Shown one piece after another: positions 38,203 through 47,408 of a DNA stretch of 64,000 bases. The DNA is taken from positions 1 to 64,000 of the forward strand of contig WSYB01000010.1 of the NCBI GenBank assembly GCA_009773645.1, in the 5' to 3' direction. A model generated the notes under the pieces. That model was not told the DNA's origin, searched no databases, and worked only from the letters and a program-made list of their open reading frames with translations. The stretch comes from Geobacteraceae bacterium (GTDB lineage: Bacteria; Desulfobacterota; Desulfuromonadia; Geobacterales; Geobacteraceae). How positions within the stretch are numbered: the stretch's first letter is position 1; every line of letters starts with the position of its first letter. Made by a program: the position numbers and the translations under genes.

Positions 38203-38991
38203 CTAAACGTTTATTACATCGATAATCTGTACCCTCTGAAGGAAGCGGGCAAACTCACGAATTGCCTGCAAGTCCTTTTCGGGTATTCCGTCCGGGTCAA
38301 AATGCATGACGTCATTTCTGATTCTCCTTACATTCTCAAACTTCTCCATACAGGTTTTGCGATCGACAGTAATATTCAACTTGTCCCATCGTTCCGGGTT
38401 TTCAAGTAGCCTTTGGTACTCTCCGTAAGTAAGATCTGCAACGGAGGTTACTTCGCGTTTCGAGTCTGTCGGGTTTTTTGCGGACATTAATTCTGTAGGA
38501 GTAAACCGTTGGCTGATGACTTGTCGCAAGTGGCTTTCTATTTCTCCAAGCAACAAGAATGGTTCTGACAGTTGTTGAAACTGCAGGCTCAGGTCACTTG
38601 CTGTAACGATGCCTGCAATCTTCTGATCATGGCCACGAACCAACACATACTGATGTTCCGCAATGATACCGATTGCTGAAATAAGTGATGCATCAGAACG
38701 AATCTCATGGTGTTGTTCCATAAACTCACGGGCTACGGAACAATTTTTACCCATAGCCAGGCGACTACCGATAGATGCCCACGTAATAATTCCTTTGATG
38801 TCTCTTTCACTCGTCATCACAGGCAGTTGAGAAAAGTCGTTTGTGAGCATATGGGTGATTGCTTCTTCCAACTTGGTTTCAGGGAATACGGAAAGAGGCT
38901 TACGAGTTGAGGCAGCGAGTCTGATAATGCGATATATCGGGTCGGCGTATGCTGGATGTGGCCCCTTTTCCTCTCCTTTTTCACCTTTCAT
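38203..38991 (-). CDS. CBS-pair protein with HEPN-like C-terminal domain
   Basis: 262 residues from ATG 38991 behind AAAAGGAG. Two CBS motifs (residues about 25-150: KLEEAITHMLTNDFSQLPVM; ASLISAIGIIAEHQYVLVRG) usually bind adenine nucleotides. The C-terminal half is helical and has VRRIRNDVMHFDPDG, an R-x4-H motif like the catalytic/RNA-binding signature of HEPN domains (Swt1-like). A nucleotide-sensing nuclease or binding protein is inferred. Upstream of and probably co-transcribed with ppk2. Confidence 0.78.
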   Translation of the reverse strand: MKGEKGEEKGPHPAYADPIYRIIRLAASTRKPLSVFPETKLEEAITHMLTNDFSQLPVMTSERDIKGIITWASIGSRLAMGKNCSVAREFMEQHHEIRSDASLISAIGIIAEHQYVLVRGHDQKIAGIVTASDLSLQFQQLSEPFLLLGEIESHLRQVISQRFTPTELMSAKNPTDSKREVTSVADLTYGEYQRLLENPERWDKLNITVDRKTCMEKFENVRRIRNDVMHFDPDGIPEKDLQAIREFARFLQRVQIIDVINV

Positions 38992-39086
38992 GTAGATCAC
39001 TCCTTTTCCGCGATTTCATGTCCCACCCTTACCTACAGACGCATAACGAACAAAAGATGCGGCAGCCGTCTATCCCCTTCTCAGCG

Positions 39087-39851
39087 TTACCTGAGAATTT
39101 TCAACTCACGCTCCTGGCTGAAGAGGTATCGGACCATGTAGTATTCGAACGGATAGTCGCTGTCGTAATAGCGGAAGCTTTCCCTGTAGCGCAGATCTAC
39201 CGTTTCCAGAGCTGTGACCCCCGTCTCGATCTCGGTGCTGGCCCCGGTTCCACCAAACGGATCGATGGCGTTCGCAATCGCCCAGCGGACACCACCATCT
39301 ACGGCAAGTCCACCCGCACTCCGGGCCGTATTCGGCCCAAGAATCGGCAGAACCAGATACGGCCCGGTACCGACCCCCCAGGTTTCGAGGGTTCGGTCGA
39401 AGTCCTCGTGCTCCCGCCTCATCCCGAAGGCAGTCGCCGGATCGAAGAGGCCGCCTATCCCAATGGTCGAGTTCGTAACAAAACGTCCGAGGGTCACCAG
39501 GGACTTCTTTCCTTTTGCTTGCAGAATACAGTTGTAAAAGGTCCTGACCTCGCGAATGTTGGCGAAAAAGTTGCTCACGCCGGTCCGGGCAGTACGTGGA
39601 ACTACCGTTTCGTATCCGGCAACGACCGGTAGGAGTACGAAACGGTCGACCTCGTAGTTGAACTTGTACATGCTCCTGTTTAAGCCTTCCCATGGATCGC
39701 GCGTACGCGAAACGTTCTCGTCGTCGCTGAATTCGCTCACCGTGTGCATTGGCGGAACGTCGTCGGGGAGGTATGCTCTCCCCGCGGCACAGCCGGAGAG
39801 AAGCAGGACCAGAACCGTCTTGAAGATCAACTTGATTGCGTTGCTGTACAT
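39087..39851 (-). CDS. mlaA: Outer-membrane lipid asymmetry lipoprotein MlaA (VacJ)
   Basis: 254 residues from ATG 39851. The lipobox is LLLSGCAAG. Family blocks are DPWEGLNRSMYKFNYEVDRF, TGVSNFFANIREV, LGRFVTNSTIGIGGLFD and FDRTLETWGVGTGPYLVLPILGP. MlaA removes misplaced phospholipids from the outer leaflet of the outer membrane. The hydrolase gene ends 17 bp upstream, so the two form an operon. No mlaBCDEF is in the window. Confidence 0.93.
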   Translation of the reverse strand: MYSNAIKLIFKTVLVLLLSGCAAGRAYLPDDVPPMHTVSEFSDDENVSRTRDPWEGLNRSMYKFNYEVDRFVLLPVVAGYETVVPRTARTGVSNFFANIREVRTFYNCILQAKGKKSLVTLGRFVTNSTIGIGGLFDPATAFGMRREHEDFDRTLETWGVGTGPYLVLPILGPNTARSAGGLAVDGGVRWAIANAIDPFGGTGASTEIETGVTALETVDLRYRESFRYYDSDYPFEYYMVRYLFSQERELKILR

Positions 39852-39868
39852 ACCGTCCCCCACTTTAC

Positions 39869-41146
39869 TTACCACGTTGATGAGCGCAGCCGATCGATCA
39901 GAAAGGCCATGTTATCGCGGAAGTCGAGATTGCCGAGGTGCCCACCGCGGGGATAGACCTTGAGACGGGGGCCGAAAACCCGGCGCAGGTAGTCGAGCTC
40001 GCCCGGAGCCAGGATGAAATCATCTTCGTTGGTGATCACCCCTATCTTCGCGGAGGAAGCGAGGTAGCTTTCGATGCTTCTGATGCTTAACGCTTCGAGA
40101 AGTTCCTCCTTGGTGAGGCCGGGGTGCCTGCTTTGAAAATAGGGAACGAAATACTCATTGAAGTAGTCCAGGAAGGAAAGATGCAGACAGGTCCAGAAAT
40201 AGTCGTCAAGGGAATCACTGTTTTTCAACTCCCTGTTTTTCGGCACCACATAGCCGCCATGGGTCATAACGTCAGAAGCGAAGATCATCCCTGCGGAGCT
40301 GATGCGGAAGGAAACCGCAATCATCCCCCCGGCTTCGTCCCGGTTCAGAATCTGAGCCTGGTACGCCGCGAAAAGGAAGTCGTCGTCGATGGCAACGAAA
40401 TCTCCCTTGCGATAAAATTCGGTACTTTTCGCCATGACGCGGTTGTAGAACGCTCCGATCCTCCTGGGGCCGCCGGGGATACGGTCCAGCAACCCCTCTA
40501 TCCTCGACACTGAATTGTAGAGGCTCACCGCCGGGTTGAGCATCAGCACCCTGCGGAAATCGAAGACCTTACGCTCCTCGTCCAGCCTGGCGATGAAGGC
40601 GGCCTCGGTTCCTCCGAGACTGTATCCGGCAAGGGAAAAATCGGTGACCTCGATACTCCCCTTGGATTGGCCCCAGATCTGCTCCATCACCCGATAGAGA
40701 TCATCGGCGTCATCGGACAGATTTCCCGGGACATGGGTGGTAGAGGCATTGATGATAAAGTTGGAAAAGGTCGGAGAGGGAAGCGCGATTACGTGGAACC
40801 CCGCGTGGTACAAGTTTGTTATGAGGGCGACTATTTTCGCCGACTTGCTGCTGCCGCCGGTCCCCGCAATGAGGAAAACCAGGGGAGCCTTCCGGTCCTG
40901 GAACGCCACTGTGTAGCGTAGCCCCAGATCGTAAAAGAATATCTCCGGTTTTTCCCGGTCCGTTTCCAGGACCATGGTCTTGATTGGAACCTCACCAGGA
41001 GTATCCGGCCTGAGCTTCTGCGGAGTGCCCAGAATCGTCGCCGCGTAGGAGTCGTCAATCGGATAACGGTAAACAGCGTCTTCGGCCCAAGCAAAAGCTG
41101 GTATAAGCAGAAGGAAGACAATGAGGACGCCTCTTACAATTTTCAT
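39869..41146 (-). CDS. Secreted alpha/beta hydrolase linked to mlaA
   Basis: 425 residues from ATG 41146, signal peptide MKIVRGVLIVFLLLIPAFAW. LVFLIAGTGGSSKS is the oxyanion region, DFSLAGYSLGGTEAAF the nucleophile elbow (Ser), and the C-terminal YPRGGHLGNL provides the His; the Asp is probably in ITNEDDFI. It is periplasmic and paired with mlaA, so a lipid or ester substrate is likely but unproven. Confidence 0.78.
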   Translation of the reverse strand: MKIVRGVLIVFLLLIPAFAWAEDAVYRYPIDDSYAATILGTPQKLRPDTPGEVPIKTMVLETDREKPEIFFYDLGLRYTVAFQDRKAPLVFLIAGTGGSSKSAKIVALITNLYHAGFHVIALPSPTFSNFIINASTTHVPGNLSDDADDLYRVMEQIWGQSKGSIEVTDFSLAGYSLGGTEAAFIARLDEERKVFDFRRVLMLNPAVSLYNSVSRIEGLLDRIPGGPRRIGAFYNRVMAKSTEFYRKGDFVAIDDDFLFAAYQAQILNRDEAGGMIAVSFRISSAGMIFASDVMTHGGYVVPKNRELKNSDSLDDYFWTCLHLSFLDYFNEYFVPYFQSRHPGLTKEELLEALSIRSIESYLASSAKIGVITNEDDFILAPGELDYLRRVFGPRLKVYPRGGHLGNLDFRDNMAFLIDRLRSSTW

Positions 41147-41162
41147 AGGTAATCCCTTTCTC

Positions 41163-41393
41163 TCATCTGACCACGCCATTATCAGCCGTGGGCACTTTGC
41201 TTCGATTCACCCTCATTCGATGATTTGCCATCCACTTCTGTCTCCAGCCAAGTGCGGCAAGCCTCTCCCGCCTCACTACCGCAAACCGTGCCACTACTTG
41301 GTGACTAACTGAAATGAGGCAAAACAAAAGAGGAAATCCCACCATGCCTCCAAGAAAGAAACCGCATACAAAAGCTATCCATACAGGTTTCAA
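41163..41393 (-). CDS. Small one-helix membrane protein, copy 2
   Basis: 76 residues from TTG 41393 behind GGAGGTGG; GTG 41408 in the same frame would add five residues. It begins KPVWIAFVCGFFLGGMVGFP and continues with a basic tail (VRRERLAALGWRQKWMANHR). The first 30 residues match the tiny protein at 36.1 kb; the basic extension is absent there. It lies 15 bp after the 37-residue ORF next door. Confidence 0.4.
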   Translation of the reverse strand: MKPVWIAFVCGFFLGGMVGFPLLFCLISVSHQVVARFAVVRRERLAALGWRQKWMANHRMRVNRSKVPTADNGVVR

Positions 41394-41408
41394 AGTTTCC
41401 ACCTCCAC

Positions 41409-41522
41409 TCACTTCGATACAACAAGCTGGTTTTTGTTGTACCCTCTTAAAACATCCGCACCAGAGAGAAGGTTTAGATACATGATGTCATCATCAACGA
41501 GAAGGATGTCCTTCGTTTTCAT
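41409..41522 (-). CDS. 37-residue small protein of the duplicated module
   Basis: From ATG 41522 behind AAAAGGAG. It begins MKTKDILLVDDDIMYLNLLS, like the first strand and acidic pocket of a response-regulator receiver, but stops after LRGYNKNQLVVSK. The last part (GADV...YxKxQLVVxK) recurs at 36.3 kb without a start. Either a real small protein or the trimmed remains of a receiver gene. Confidence 0.35.
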   Translation of the reverse strand: MKTKDILLVDDDIMYLNLLSGADVLRGYNKNQLVVSK

Positions 41523-41570
41523 TCTGAACTCCTTTTTCTGCCTGTCGTTTTGCAGTTCCGCTGATTATCC

Positions 41571-44500
41571 CTACCGGTTTGCCGCGAGCACTCCCCTGAT
41601 CCGCTCAAGCTCGGCTCCGGCCAACCGGTATTGCAATGAAGCCTGCAACTCTCCCATCTCCGCCTTTCTCAGTGCTGCAACCGCTTCGGCATGTTTTGCC
41701 GCTGTGACGGTCCCGGCCTTCAAGCCGTTTTCGCTGAGCCGCGCATTCTCCTTCGACAGGGAAAGCGCCTCGCGGGCGACGTCCACCATCTGTTTCGAGC
41801 GTTCCAGCTTCCGGTACACCTTGTCGATTTCGATGCCGATCCGCTTGTCCATCCGGGCCAGGTTCTCTTCCGCCTGTGACTGTTGGGCGACCCTCTGGCC
41901 GATTTCACCTTTCCGTTTCCCCCAGTCGAAGATGTTCCAGGTCAGCTCGGCCCCGAAGATGCCAATGTTGTCCTTCAGAAACGGCGCCCCATCCTGATAG
42001 CCGTGCTTGGCAAAGATCGTCACGTCGGGGATGTACTCGTATTTTGCCGCCCGCACGGCGTGGCGCGACTTTTCCACGGTTTCACGAGCCGCACGAAGTT
42101 CTCCGTTTCTCGCTCTGGCCTCCTCATAGGACTGGTCCTTTGCCAATTCCGTCAACTCCGGCAACCCCGCCTCGGTCAGATCAAGGATAGTGTCGCTCGG
42201 CAGCCCCAAGAGATCGTTGAGCTCCGAGGTTACGTCCGAGATGCGGTTCTCCGCTGCAATGAGCGCCTGTCTGCCCTGGAGCAGGTCGGCCTTGGCCGAG
42301 ATCAGGGCAACATCGAGCAAGTTCCCCGCCTTTACCGCCTCACCGGCCTCGCGCAGGTTCTCCTGCGCCGCAGTCAGCGAGGCCTGGGCGGCCTCCCTTT
42401 CCTTGCAGGCAACCAGCAAGGAGTAATAGAGCTGATGCACCGCAAGAACCGTCTCGTTTGCCGATCTGGTCAGCTCTGCTTCCGCAATGCCGCGATCTGC
42501 CCTGGCAATGTCATTGGCAGCGCCTATCTTCAAAAGCTGCGTTGTCGGTTGAGCGAGAGTCGTTTCGCTGTAGAGGATAGTGGAGTCGCCCTGCCTTATC
42601 TTTACATCTTGGTTCGGGAATGGGCTCCCTGAGACATTCCCCAAACTGCCGGCACCAATGGTGATCTCTTGCTTGTCAGAGAAGGCCATGAGCTTGGTGT
42701 TGTTGGAAAGCTGCGGGAAATATTGGGACCGTGTTGACACGATCTTCTGATCGTTCTCCGTCACCTTTGACCGACCGATTTTGAGCACCGAGTTCTGCTG
42801 CAGAGCCAGTTCGACCGCCTGCGACAGCGTCAGTGAATGCTTCACCGGCTCTGCCGAGGCATCCTTTCCCGCCGCAAGAAGTGCTAATGCCACGACCGCG
42901 ATGGTGACTGCAGCAGCCGGCTTGGAGGAATGCTCCTTCATGGTGCGCGATTTGACGGCCACGAAGATGACGGGAACGACCAGGAGCGTGAAGAACATCG
43001 AGAAGATGAGGCCGAAGGCGATGACGCTCGCCAGCGGGCTCCAGAGGCTCGACCCGGAGATGATCATCGGTGTCACCCCCACGGCAGCGGCCATGGTGGT
43101 GAGGAAGATGGGGCGCAGCCGCCTGGCCCCCGCGTCCCGCGCCGCCTGCTCCAGAGATTCCCCCTCGGCGACCCGTTCGTTGCAGTAATCCACCAGGATG
43201 ATGCCGTTTCTCACCACGATGCCGCAGAGGCTGATGAGCCCCATGAACGCGGTGAAGCCGAAAGGGTTGTGGGTGATGACGAGCCCGAAGATCGCCCCGA
43301 ACAGGGTGAGCGGGATGGAGGCCATCACCACCAGCGGGTCGGAAATGTTCCTGAACTGCACCAAGAGGACCAGGAAGATCGCTACCAGGCTGATCCCAAG
43401 AGCGCCGACCATCTGCGGGAAGGTCTCGTCCTGGTTAAATTTCTCGCCGCCGTAATCGATCCGGTAGCCCGCCGGGAGTTGCAGAGCCTTGATCTTCGGC
43501 ATTGCCTCCTCCAGTATTTTGGAAGCGTAGTGCCCCGGCTTCGCGAAGGCACGGATGGTCAGGGTGCGCACCCCGTTCCTGCGCACGATCCTGCTGGTCT
43601 GCCACTCGGGTGAGAGTTGGGCAACGGCGCGGAGCGGCACCCTGGCACGGGTCAGGTCCGAGTTGAGATAGGTATTGCCGATGTCCGCAAAGTTCGTGCG
43701 GGAGGCCTGGTCCAGACGCAGTTTGATGCTGACCGGTCGATCCCCTTCCCAGAAGGTGCTCACTGCAGCGCCGTCGAATGCCCCGGCCATGGTCTGCGAT
43801 ACCGACGCGTCGGTTATGCCGAGACGGTTTGCCAGCTCGTCGTTGACCTTCACGTCCACCATGTACGAATCGTTGAAGTAGTCGCGGAACACGTACTGTG
43901 CATTCGATACGCCCTCCAGAATACCCTGCACCTGTTCCCCCAGTCGCTTCAGTTCGCCGACATCATCACCGGAGATCCGTACCTCGATCGGCGCCTCCGT
44001 CTGGGCTCCCTGCTGGAGCTCCTTCACGATCACCATCGCCTCCGGCGCCACTTTTGCCAGTGCCGGGCGCAGTTCCTTCACCAGCCGCGTGGTGTCCTCT
44101 ATCGAGGCGGTATTGACGATGAACTGTCCATAGGCGCCGTCGGGCTGCTGGGGGTTGACGTTGTAATAGAATCTCGGTGAGCTCTGCCCGACGAAGGTGG
44201 CGTAGTGGGCGACACCTTTGCTGGACCCCAGGGTTTTTTCGATCCGCCCCATGACCGCGTCGGTAGCCTCAATCCTCGTCCCTTGGGGCATCCAGACATC
44301 GATCACGAACTGGTCGCGCTCGGCCGACGGGAAGAACTGCTGCGGCACGAGTGCAAAGAGCATGACTCCGAAGACGAACGCACATCCACCGAGGGTGAAG
44401 GCGAGCCACTTTCTGTTCATGAAGATGTTGATCAATATCCCGTATTTGTCCTGGAGCCGGTCAAGCAGGCTCTTCTTCTCCTTGCCATGGGTCTCTGCGG

Positions 44501-45998
44501 CGTCGTGGTCGTGCAGCCCCTTCTTGATGAAGAATCTGCAGAGCAGGGGGGTCAGCATGACCGCAACGATAAATGAAACCGCCAACGCGATTGCCACGGC
44601 GATGGGAAGCGCCATGATGAATTCGCCGGACGAGCCGGTGATGATCAGGAGCGGCAGGAAGGAGGCGATGATGGTAACGGTCGCCGTGAGGACCGGTACG
44701 AAGACATCGCTGGCACACCTCCAGGCAGCCTCGGCCTTCGGCACCTTATGGTCCAGGAGTTCGACGTAGTTGTCGGCGATGACGATGGCGTCGTCTACAA
44801 CGATCCCGAGAACCATGATGAGCGCTGCTATGGATACCTGGTGTAGCGCAATCCCCACCGCGTTCATGACGGCGAGGGTACCGCACAGGGTTACCGGTAT
44901 GGCCAGGGCGGCAATGAGAGCGACCCGCAGCGGCAGGAGTAAGATGGTGACGATAACCACGGAAATGATAGCCAGCAGGAATTCGTGGGAGAGCGTCGTA
45001 ACCCGTTCCTTGACCACTCCCGGCTGGTTGGCGACCAGGTCCAGTTGGACGTCGGGGGGGAGGAGCACCTTGAGGCGCTGGAAGACCTTGTCCAACTGCT
45101 CGCCCAGTTCGACAATATTCTTTCCCTTCTGCATCTCGACGGAGAGGAGCAGGCACGGGTCTCCGTCGTAGCGCACCATGAAGGTCGGGTCCTGATACCT
45201 GCGCTCCACCTTGGCAAAATCCTTGATATAGAGAGGGTGCCCATCCTTGGAGACGTCCACGAGCACGTTCCGTATCTCGTTTTCGGTATTGAAGATTCCC
45301 GTGGTCCTCATGGGGATCTTCGACCGGTCTGCCTCAAAATTCCCGCCGCTCTGGATGGCGTTTCGCTGTCTCAGGGCATTCGCTATCTGGCGCGGGTCGG
45401 CAAAATACTGCGCCATCCGTTCAAGGCTGCCGGTGATCAGGATTTCTTCTGATTGATTTCCGTAGGTGTCGAGTTTCCCCACCTCGCGGACGGTGCGCAT
45501 TTCGTCGTGAATCTTGTCCGCAAAGTCCCGCAGCTCACGATATCCGTACCGCTTACCGTGAACGGCAACCAGCATGGCTACGGTATCACCGAAATCGGAG
45601 TCCACCACCGGCCCCATGACGCCGGCGGGGAGTTCGGTGCTCTTCACCAGATTCAACTCGTGGCGCAGCTTCGCCCAGAAGACGTCGGAATTCTTGACGT
45701 TGTCCTCCAGTTCCACGTTAATGATGACCACGCCGGGACGGCTTGTGGAATAGGTCTTTTCCTTGCGCACTTCGGGAAACTTGAAGATGTGCTTCTCAAG
45801 GGTCTTCGTTACCTGTTTTTCCACCTGCTCGGAGGTCGCTCCGGGGTACATCGCGGCCACCAGCCCGGTTCTGATGGTGACCGTCGGATCTTCCGTCCGT
45901 TGCATTTTCAGAAAGGCATGAATGCCGATCATGACGACCATTGCCGCCAATATGAGGGTAACGGCGGGATAGCGAAGCGAAAACTTTATCGGTTTCAT
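41571..45998 (-). CDS. RND efflux permease fused to a TolC-type outer-membrane factor
   Basis: One uninterrupted 1475-residue frame, ATG 45998 behind GAGAGGA. Residues 1-1030 are an RND (HAE1-like) proton-driven pump: MKPIKFSLRYPAVTLILAAM, the TM4 motif GIVVDDAIVIADNYVE, and TM10-12 ending TLLVVPVIFVAVKSRT. Directly after that comes MKEHSSKPAAAVTIAVVALA, which looks like a signal peptide. Then follow about 400 residues of outer-membrane factor with two long coiled-coil helical hairpins (VKHSLTLSQAVELALQQNSV; AEENLARMDKRIGIEIDKVY). The adaptor gene is 26 bp upstream. Separate translation from the internal ATG or proteolysis may produce two proteins. Confidence 0.85.
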   Translation of the reverse strand: MKPIKFSLRYPAVTLILAAMVVMIGIHAFLKMQRTEDPTVTIRTGLVAAMYPGATSEQVEKQVTKTLEKHIFKFPEVRKEKTYSTSRPGVVIINVELEDNVKNSDVFWAKLRHELNLVKSTELPAGVMGPVVDSDFGDTVAMLVAVHGKRYGYRELRDFADKIHDEMRTVREVGKLDTYGNQSEEILITGSLERMAQYFADPRQIANALRQRNAIQSGGNFEADRSKIPMRTTGIFNTENEIRNVLVDVSKDGHPLYIKDFAKVERRYQDPTFMVRYDGDPCLLLSVEMQKGKNIVELGEQLDKVFQRLKVLLPPDVQLDLVANQPGVVKERVTTLSHEFLLAIISVVIVTILLLPLRVALIAALAIPVTLCGTLAVMNAVGIALHQVSIAALIMVLGIVVDDAIVIADNYVELLDHKVPKAEAAWRCASDVFVPVLTATVTIIASFLPLLIITGSSGEFIMALPIAVAIALAVSFIVAVMLTPLLCRFFIKKGLHDHDAAETHGKEKKSLLDRLQDKYGILINIFMNRKWLAFTLGGCAFVFGVMLFALVPQQFFPSAERDQFVIDVWMPQGTRIEATDAVMGRIEKTLGSSKGVAHYATFVGQSSPRFYYNVNPQQPDGAYGQFIVNTASIEDTTRLVKELRPALAKVAPEAMVIVKELQQGAQTEAPIEVRISGDDVGELKRLGEQVQGILEGVSNAQYVFRDYFNDSYMVDVKVNDELANRLGITDASVSQTMAGAFDGAAVSTFWEGDRPVSIKLRLDQASRTNFADIGNTYLNSDLTRARVPLRAVAQLSPEWQTSRIVRRNGVRTLTIRAFAKPGHYASKILEEAMPKIKALQLPAGYRIDYGGEKFNQDETFPQMVGALGISLVAIFLVLLVQFRNISDPLVVMASIPLTLFGAIFGLVITHNPFGFTAFMGLISLCGIVVRNGIILVDYCNERVAEGESLEQAARDAGARRLRPIFLTTMAAAVGVTPMIISGSSLWSPLASVIAFGLIFSMFFTLLVVPVIFVAVKSRTMKEHSSKPAAAVTIAVVALALLAAGKDASAEPVKHSLTLSQAVELALQQNSVLKIGRSKVTENDQKIVSTRSQYFPQLSNNTKLMAFSDKQEITIGAGSLGNVSGSPFPNQDVKIRQGDSTILYSETTLAQPTTQLLKIGAANDIARADRGIAEAELTRSANETVLAVHQLYYSLLVACKEREAAQASLTAAQENLREAGEAVKAGNLLDVALISAKADLLQGRQALIAAENRISDVTSELNDLLGLPSDTILDLTEAGLPELTELAKDQSYEEARARNGELRAARETVEKSRHAVRAAKYEYIPDVTIFAKHGYQDGAPFLKDNIGIFGAELTWNIFDWGKRKGEIGQRVAQQSQAEENLARMDKRIGIEIDKVYRKLERSKQMVDVAREALSLSKENARLSENGLKAGTVTAAKHAEAVAALRKAEMGELQASLQYRLAGAELERIRGVLAANR

Positions 45999-46024
45999 AC
46001 AATTTATCCTCTCGCTGATGCGGT

Positions 46025-47251
46025 TTATTTCCGAACCGGCTGTTCTGTTGCCGATACGGCCAGACCGTTTCTGAGTTTCGTCTGGCCGGCCAGAACGATC
46101 AGTTCGTTACCGGAAAGACCGCTCTTTATCTCGACGTTCTTATTGACAGCCGCTCCGGTTTCCACGCGTTTGGTGTAGACGCGTTTCTGTTCCGGGTAGT
46201 AGACGTACACCTGCGTTGCTCCCTGTGGGTCACGCACCACCGCATCTCCGGGGAGTGTCGCCATGGCAATTGTCCGATCCCCGCGTATGGTTGCTTCCGC
46301 GACCATACCGACGCGCAACTCGTGCTCTCGATTCGCAACACTGATCCTGGTCATGTAGGTCCGCGTGTTGGGGTCCGCGGAGACATTGATGACACGCACC
46401 GTACCCTGGAACGTCTTCCTCGGGAGGGCGGGGACGGTGATGTCCGCTCTCTGGCCGATCCTGACAAGGTGCACGTCCGTCTCCGGCACGCCGACATTCA
46501 CCTCCACCGGGTCCATCTGGACGATCTCGAAGACCGGGCGTCCGGGGGAGGCGGTATCGCCGGGCTCTATGGACCTTTTCGCGATGTAGCCGTCCATGGG
46601 TGCACACAGCGTTGCATCGGACAACGCCTTCCTAACAACCTCAAGGTGGGCGGCCGCCTGGTTGTAACTTGCCTTCGCCAGGTCCTTGTCTTCCCTCTGG
46701 CCGCCGACCTTTGCCTGCTCATAGTCCTGTTTAGCGTGCTCGTAGGCGGCCTTGTATTTTTGGAAGTCGTTCGGCGCCAGGCTCTTTGCGTCGTACAACA
46801 TCTTCATCCGGCGATACTCGTCCTCGGCCCGCTCAAAGCTGATGCGCGCCTGCTCCAGAAGCTCCGGCCTGGCGGAATGCAGTGCCTTTTCCATGGCCGC
46901 TTGCGCACTGGCCGCCTGAGCTGCGGCTCCCTTTACTGAAAGGTTGAAGTCGGTGGGGTCGATCTTGGCAAGAACCTGCCCCTGTTTTACGAATTCCCCT
47001 TCTCGCGGCCCCACGAATACCACCTTGCCGGAGACGAGAAAGCAGACACTCGCGGGGGAGTTCGGCGTCGAAACGGTCCCGCTTACGGAGATCGTCTCTC
47101 GCTCCTGAACCTTCTGGACCCTTCCCACGGTCACAGGAACGGCATCGCTGCTCGATTCCTTCTTGTGCGGCTCGCCGGTGCAGGCAGCCAGTGAAACTCC
47201 TAACAGTGACAGGACTACGACCTTGAGAACCGATGTCAGACTACTTTTCAT
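46025..47251 (-). CDS. RND periplasmic adaptor lipoprotein
   Basis: 408 residues, lipobox VSLAACTG. The lipoyl half-motifs (SGKVVFVGPREGEFVKQGQVLAKIDP and ATLCAPMDGYIAKRSIEPGD) flank an alpha-helical hairpin of about 110 residues. The C-terminal beta domains have VRVINVSADPNTRTYMTRIS. It bridges the inner-membrane pump and the outer-membrane channel encoded by the next gene. ATG 47251 behind AAGGAG. Confidence 0.92.
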   Translation of the reverse strand: MKSSLTSVLKVVVLSLLGVSLAACTGEPHKKESSSDAVPVTVGRVQKVQERETISVSGTVSTPNSPASVCFLVSGKVVFVGPREGEFVKQGQVLAKIDPTDFNLSVKGAAAQAASAQAAMEKALHSARPELLEQARISFERAEDEYRRMKMLYDAKSLAPNDFQKYKAAYEHAKQDYEQAKVGGQREDKDLAKASYNQAAAHLEVVRKALSDATLCAPMDGYIAKRSIEPGDTASPGRPVFEIVQMDPVEVNVGVPETDVHLVRIGQRADITVPALPRKTFQGTVRVINVSADPNTRTYMTRISVANREHELRVGMVAEATIRGDRTIAMATLPGDAVVRDPQGATQVYVYYPEQKRVYTKRVETGAAVNKNVEIKSGLSGNELIVLAGQTKLRNGLAVSATEQPVRK

Positions 47252-47317
47252 TGTTTATGCTCCTTTACTTGAAATCCTAATCTGCTTCGTCAACCAGCCT
47301 GCTCAAAGGCCGATCTT

Positions 47318-47395
47318 CTATTTATTCCGGGCTCCGAACGCGAGAAGTGCTGCCAGGAACCAGATTGCAGCAAAGAATGCAACGACGAGTTCCAT
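47318..47395 (-). CDS. 25-residue one-helix membrane peptide
   Basis: ATG 47395 behind AAAGGAGCGCGGA. It reads MELVVAFFAAIWFLAALLAF and ends GARNK: a single membrane helix with a positive C terminus. It lies between the reductase (13 bp) and the adaptor (66 bp). RND pumps can carry such subunits (AcrZ, KdpF-like), so an accessory role is possible, but only the ORF and ribosome site are seen. Confidence 0.45.
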   Translation of the reverse strand: MELVVAFFAAIWFLAALLAFGARNK

Positions 47396-47408
47396 TCCGC
47401 GCTCCTTT

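Noticed and set aside
37055-38206. 383-codon plus-strand frame over ppk2
   Set aside because: Antisense shadow of ppk2, which has clear Walker motifs on the minus strand.
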